From an uncultured Anaeromassilibacillus sp. (GTDB lineage: Bacteria; Bacillota; Clostridia; Oscillospirales; Acutalibacteraceae): a stretch of DNA of 7,533 bases. A model generated the notes under the pieces. It saw nothing but the letters and a program-made list of their open reading frames with translations, ran no database searches and was not told the origin of the DNA. Position numbers and translations under genes: made by a program. Where the stretch lies: contig CAMFTQ010000027.1 of the NCBI GenBank assembly GCA_945988865.1, positions 1 to 7,533 on the forward strand, read 5' to 3'. This document shows positions 5,250 to 7,533 of this stretch, one piece after another (the first letter of the stretch is position 1; the number at the start of each line of letters is the position of its first letter).

Positions 5250-6314
5250 TCAAACCTTAACAATCCAGCCAAACGGATCGTCAATTTTGCCCCACTGAAT
5301 ACCTGTAAGGTTGTCGTAAAGCTTTTGAGAAATTTCTCCGATTTCGCCGTTGTTGATGTGCATAACCTTGTCGCCCCATTTAAGCTCGCCGATTGGTGAA
5401 ATAACAGCGGCTGTGCCTGTGCCGAAGCTTTCTTTCAGTCTGCCCTCATCGTAAGCCTGTGCAACCTCGTCAATAGAAAGCTGACGTTCTGAAACCTTAT
5501 AACCCCAGCTCTTTAAAAGCTCAATTGTACTCATACGTGTAATACCGCTTAATATAGAGCCTTGAAGTGACGGAGTTACAATTTCATCGTCAATAACAAA
5601 GAATACGTTCATTGTTCCTACCTCTTCGATGTACTTTCTATGCACACCGTCAAGCCAGAGAACCTGTGTATAGCTCTGCTGTTCAGCCTCGTCCTGTGCC
5701 TTTAAGGAAGCAGCGTAGTTGCCGGCAGTCTTTGTAAAGCCCATACCGCCCTTTACGGCACGAACATAATTCTGCTCAACGTAAATCTTAACAGGGTCAA
5801 GTCCTTCGGGATAATATGCGCCTACAGGACAGCAGATGATGCAGAAAATAAGGTGATGCGCAGGATGAACACCGATCATTGGATCTACCGCAAAAATGAA
5901 CGGTCTTATGTAAAGTGAAGTACCCTCTGATGACGGAATCCAGTCCTTTTCTACATTAACCAAGGTCTTGATTGCTTCAACGCAGAATTCTTCGTCAATA
6001 GCCGGAATACAAAGTCTTTCGTTTGACACGTTAAGACGAGCCATATTTTTGTCAGGTCTGAAAAGATTTATAGAACCGTCAGCAGTTCTGTAAGCCTTTA
6101 AGCCCTCAAAAACCTCCTGTCCGTAATGCAGACACATAGCGGAAGGCTCAAGCTCTATAGGACCGTAGGGAACGATTCTGGGATCGTGCCAACCCTGTCC
6201 TAAATCATAATTCATCAAAAACATATGGTCAGTGAACATTCTGCCAAAGCGAAGCTCGTTGTCGGCAGGCTTTTGTTTTAATGTTTTTGAAAGTTCAATT
6301 CTTATTTCTTGCAT
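5250..6314 (-). CDS. ilvE: Branched-chain amino acid aminotransferase
   Basis: PLP-dependent fold-type IV transaminase that catalyses the last step of valine, leucine and isoleucine synthesis, and their reversible conversion to 2-oxo acids with 2-oxoglutarate/glutamate. The 354 aa are the length of the larger (BCAT/IlvE type II) form. Visible motifs are HYGQEVFEGLKAYR (63-76), FRPDKNMARLN (85-95), LYIRPF (134-139), the PLP lysine Lys195 in GFTKTAGNYAASL, YIEEVGTMNVFFV (228-240) and GTAAVISPIG. The ATG at 6312-6314 is chosen because AAGAGGTG lies 7 nt upstream and the family domain begins there. An in-frame extension to 6359 would add 15 unrelated residues and cross the promoter. The leader is too short for a T-box or other riboswitch. 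It is monocistronic, with its own promoter and terminator, next to the RluA-family gene on the same strand. Confidence 0.96.
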   Translation of the reverse strand: MQEIRIELSKTLKQKPADNELRFGRMFTDHMFLMNYDLGQGWHDPRIVPYGPIELEPSAMCLHYGQEVFEGLKAYRTADGSINLFRPDKNMARLNVSNERLCIPAIDEEFCVEAIKTLVNVEKDWIPSSEGTSLYIRPFIFAVDPMIGVHPAHHLIFCIICCPVGAYYPEGLDPVKIYVEQNYVRAVKGGMGFTKTAGNYAASLKAQDEAEQQSYTQVLWLDGVHRKYIEEVGTMNVFFVIDDEIVTPSLQGSILSGITRMSTIELLKSWGYKVSERQLSIDEVAQAYDEGRLKESFGTGTAAVISPIGELKWGDKVMHINNGEIGEISQKLYDNLTGIQWGKIDDPFGWIVKV

Positions 6315-6321
6315 TTTAATG

Positions 6322-6329
6322 CACCTCTT
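6322..6329 (-). promoter_or_regulatory. Ribosome-binding site of ilvE deciding its start
   Basis: AAGAGGTG on the minus strand, 7 nt before the ATG at 6312-6314. It excludes the upstream in-frame start at 6359. Confidence 0.8.
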
Positions 6330-6344
6330 ATTAAATTTCTGTTT

Positions 6345-6376
6345 ATTATAGTAGCACAATAAAGCGAATTTTTCAA
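6345..6376 (-). promoter_or_regulatory. Promoter of ilvE
   Basis: On the minus strand TTGAAA (6371-6376) is followed after 17 bp by TACTAT (6348-6353), preceded by TGC (extended -10). An overlapping perfect TATAAT (6345-6350) has a 20-bp gap to the same -35 box. Either gives a start near 6340 and a leader of about 25 nt. The -35 box lies 4 bp past the stop of the RluA-family gene. Confidence 0.65.
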
Positions 6377-6380
6377 GTCT

Positions 6381-7262
6381 TTATTCAAAATAATTCAAAA
6401 TATTAGAAATATCAGAGGGAAGCTTTGTATCTATCAAAATTTTTTCTTTTGTTATCGGGTGGATAAGCTCTACCGTTTTGCAGTGAAGCGCCTGTCTGTT
6501 TATATATGACATCACACCGCCGTACATATCATCGCCTGCAAGCGGATAACCCTTATAGCTTAAATGACAGCGTATCTGATGAGTTCTGCCTGTTTCGAGT
6601 GTGATGTAAAGCAGTGTGTGACAGCCGTTATTTTTTATCGGCTTTATATGAGTTACAGCCCTTTCTCCGTCAGGTGACACGCACCTTTGTATTGTGTGTC
6701 CTTCCATAATTTTTATGGGAGCGTCTATTGTAAAGCTGTTTTCTATAACACCTTCACAAACTGCTGTGTATGTCTTTTTGATTGATTTTTGTAAAGCGGC
6801 GGCTGTAAACCTGTCCTTAGCGACAACTACTACGCCTGATGTATCTCTGTCAAGGCGGTTTAGTATTCTTGCTGTGTAATGCTCGTTATTCTGCAAGGCG
6901 TGATACATTAGAATATTCGCCATAGTGTCAAGCTGATGAACCTTTGTCGGATGCACAGGCATAAAAGGAGGCTTATTGACTGCAACTAAATAGGAATCCT
7001 CAAACAGAATCTCAAGCTCGCCCTTTACAGGTATAATTTCGCTGTTGTCAACAGGGAGCTTGAGCTCTACCCTATCGCCTGCTTTTACAGTATCTGTTGT
7101 TCTAAGCAAGGCGCCGTTTCTTGTTATTCCCATATATTCACGCTTTAGTCGTGTTATCATTCGTGCTGATATTTTACAGTGATGCTTTAGATAAGTATTT
7201 GCGTTCATATTGTCACAGCTTTCACTTACCGTAAAGCTGATTATTTTGTTACCGTTATTCAT
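6381..7262 (-). CDS. RluA-family RNA pseudouridine synthase
   Basis: Isomerises specific uridines in rRNA or tRNA to pseudouridine. The 293 aa have an N-terminal S4-like segment (about 20-70, ISARMITRLKRE to AGDRVELKLP) and then the catalytic domain: LVAVNKPPFMPVHP (92-105), RLDRDTSGVVVVAK (136-149) with catalytic Asp138, and GRTHQIRCHL with LAGDDMYGG near the C-terminal side. This is the RluA/RluC/RluD group, similar to the Bacillus YhcT/YjbO/YlyB paralogues. The exact target nucleotide cannot be read from the sequence. The ATG (7260-7262) overlaps the stop codon of the upstream DUF1294 gene in an ATGA arrangement. No clear Shine-Dalgarno precedes it, so translation is probably coupled to the upstream gene. 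It ends just before the ilvE promoter; no hairpin terminator is visible between them. Confidence 0.93.
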   Translation of the reverse strand: MNNGNKIISFTVSESCDNMNANTYLKHHCKISARMITRLKREYMGITRNGALLRTTDTVKAGDRVELKLPVDNSEIIPVKGELEILFEDSYLVAVNKPPFMPVHPTKVHQLDTMANILMYHALQNNEHYTARILNRLDRDTSGVVVVAKDRFTAAALQKSIKKTYTAVCEGVIENSFTIDAPIKIMEGHTIQRCVSPDGERAVTHIKPIKNNGCHTLLYITLETGRTHQIRCHLSYKGYPLAGDDMYGGVMSYINRQALHCKTVELIHPITKEKILIDTKLPSDISNILNYFE

Positions 7263-7491
7263 AGTCCGAAACCGTTAAATCTACAAATTAAAAATATTAC
7301 AACCGCACATTCCAAGATAAAAATTACGGGAATTAAAAGCATAAATTTGAGCTTTCTTGTTTTGTGCCTGATAAGGCGCATTGTAATGTACTCGCAGACG
7401 CAGCCGCTTAAAGCAGCCAAAATTAACAAAGTGCTTTCTTTAATACGCCATCTGCCATTTTTCGCCGCATATTTATCGTACAATGTAAGTG
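7259..7491 (-). CDS. DUF1294 family small membrane protein (5' end missing at contig end)
   Basis: Function unknown. Visible residues include YDKYAAKNGRWRIKES, followed by a hydrophobic helix (LLILAALSGCVCEYITM), RLIRHKTRKLKF and a last transmembrane helix (LLIPVIFILECAVVIFLI). The patterns DKxxAKxxxWRIxE and RHKTRKxKF are the DUF1294 signature. The family normally has one more hydrophobic helix before YDK. Here the frame remains open up to 7491, where adapter sequence begins, so the N-terminus is cut off. The TTG at 7481-7483 is therefore probably an internal Leu, not the start. It overlaps the RluA-family gene by four bases (ATGA), which implies one operon. Confidence 0.85.
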
Positions 7492-7533
7492 CTGTCTCTT
7501 ATACACATCTCCGAGCCCACGAGACGCTACGCT
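7492..7533. other. Non-genomic Illumina Nextera adapter with index
   Basis: CTGTCTCTTATACACATCT (7492-7510) is the 19-bp Tn5 mosaic-end sequence used in Nextera libraries. CCGAGCCCACGAGAC (7511-7525) is the read-2 side adapter that follows it in such reads. The last 8 bases, GCTACGCT (7526-7533), match the Nextera i7 index N709 as I recall the index list. This is untrimmed library sequence at a contig end, not a transposon in the organism. Confidence 0.97.

Noticed and set aside
6312..6353. T-box or other leader riboswitch for ilvE
   Set aside because: The leader from the promoter to the ATG is only about 25 nt, too short for any known riboswitch.
6315..6359. N-terminal extension of ilvE by 15 codons
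   Set aside because: It would run through the promoter, has no ribosome-binding site, and adds residues before the usual family start.
7492..7510. Possible transposon (Tn5-like) end in the genome
   Set aside because: It is the Nextera mosaic end followed by adapter and index, a library artefact.

Overview
The window looks like a chromosomal segment of a low-to-moderate GC Gram-positive bacterium, most likely class Clostridia and probably a gut Ruminococcaceae/Oscillospiraceae-type organism. The grounds are AT-rich codon use, strong purine Shine-Dalgarno sites, good sigma-A promoters, a class A RNase P RNA of about 350 nt, and a tgt-yajC-TIGR04086-type gene order. The genus cannot be fixed from the sequence alone.

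Layout, left to right. (1) Minus strand, 1-1800: the 5' part of miaB (cut by the window start) with its own promoter, an atypical OmpR-type response regulator, and the RNase P RNA gene rnpB with a consensus promoter and an intrinsic terminator. (2) Plus strand, 1908-5217: a short MaeB-type malic enzyme, tgt (queuosine tRNA modification), yajC (Sec accessory subunit) and a small four-helix membrane protein resembling TIGR04086. A good promoter lies before yajC, and a strong hairpin lies between yajC and the membrane protein gene. (3) Minus strand, 5250-7491: ilvE with promoter and terminator, an RluA-family pseudouridine synthase, and a 5'-truncated DUF1294 membrane protein overlapping it by four bases.

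The last 42 bases (7492-7533) are not genomic. They match the Illumina Nextera transposase adapter plus an 8-base index, so the real sequence ends at 7491 and the window reaches a contig end.

Most genes are housekeeping: three RNA-modification enzymes (MiaB, Tgt, RluA family), a tRNA-processing RNA (rnpB), protein export (YajC), and carbon and branched-chain amino acid metabolism (malic enzyme, IlvE). I found no mobile element, CRISPR array, toxin-antitoxin pair or defence system, and no convincing undescribed multi-gene system. The points most worth a second look are the hairpin that encloses the only ribosome-binding site of the TIGR04086-like gene, the response regulator whose receiver lacks conserved active-site residues, a changed CCA-contact motif in the RNase P RNA, and the 17-bp inverted repeat upstream of miaB.
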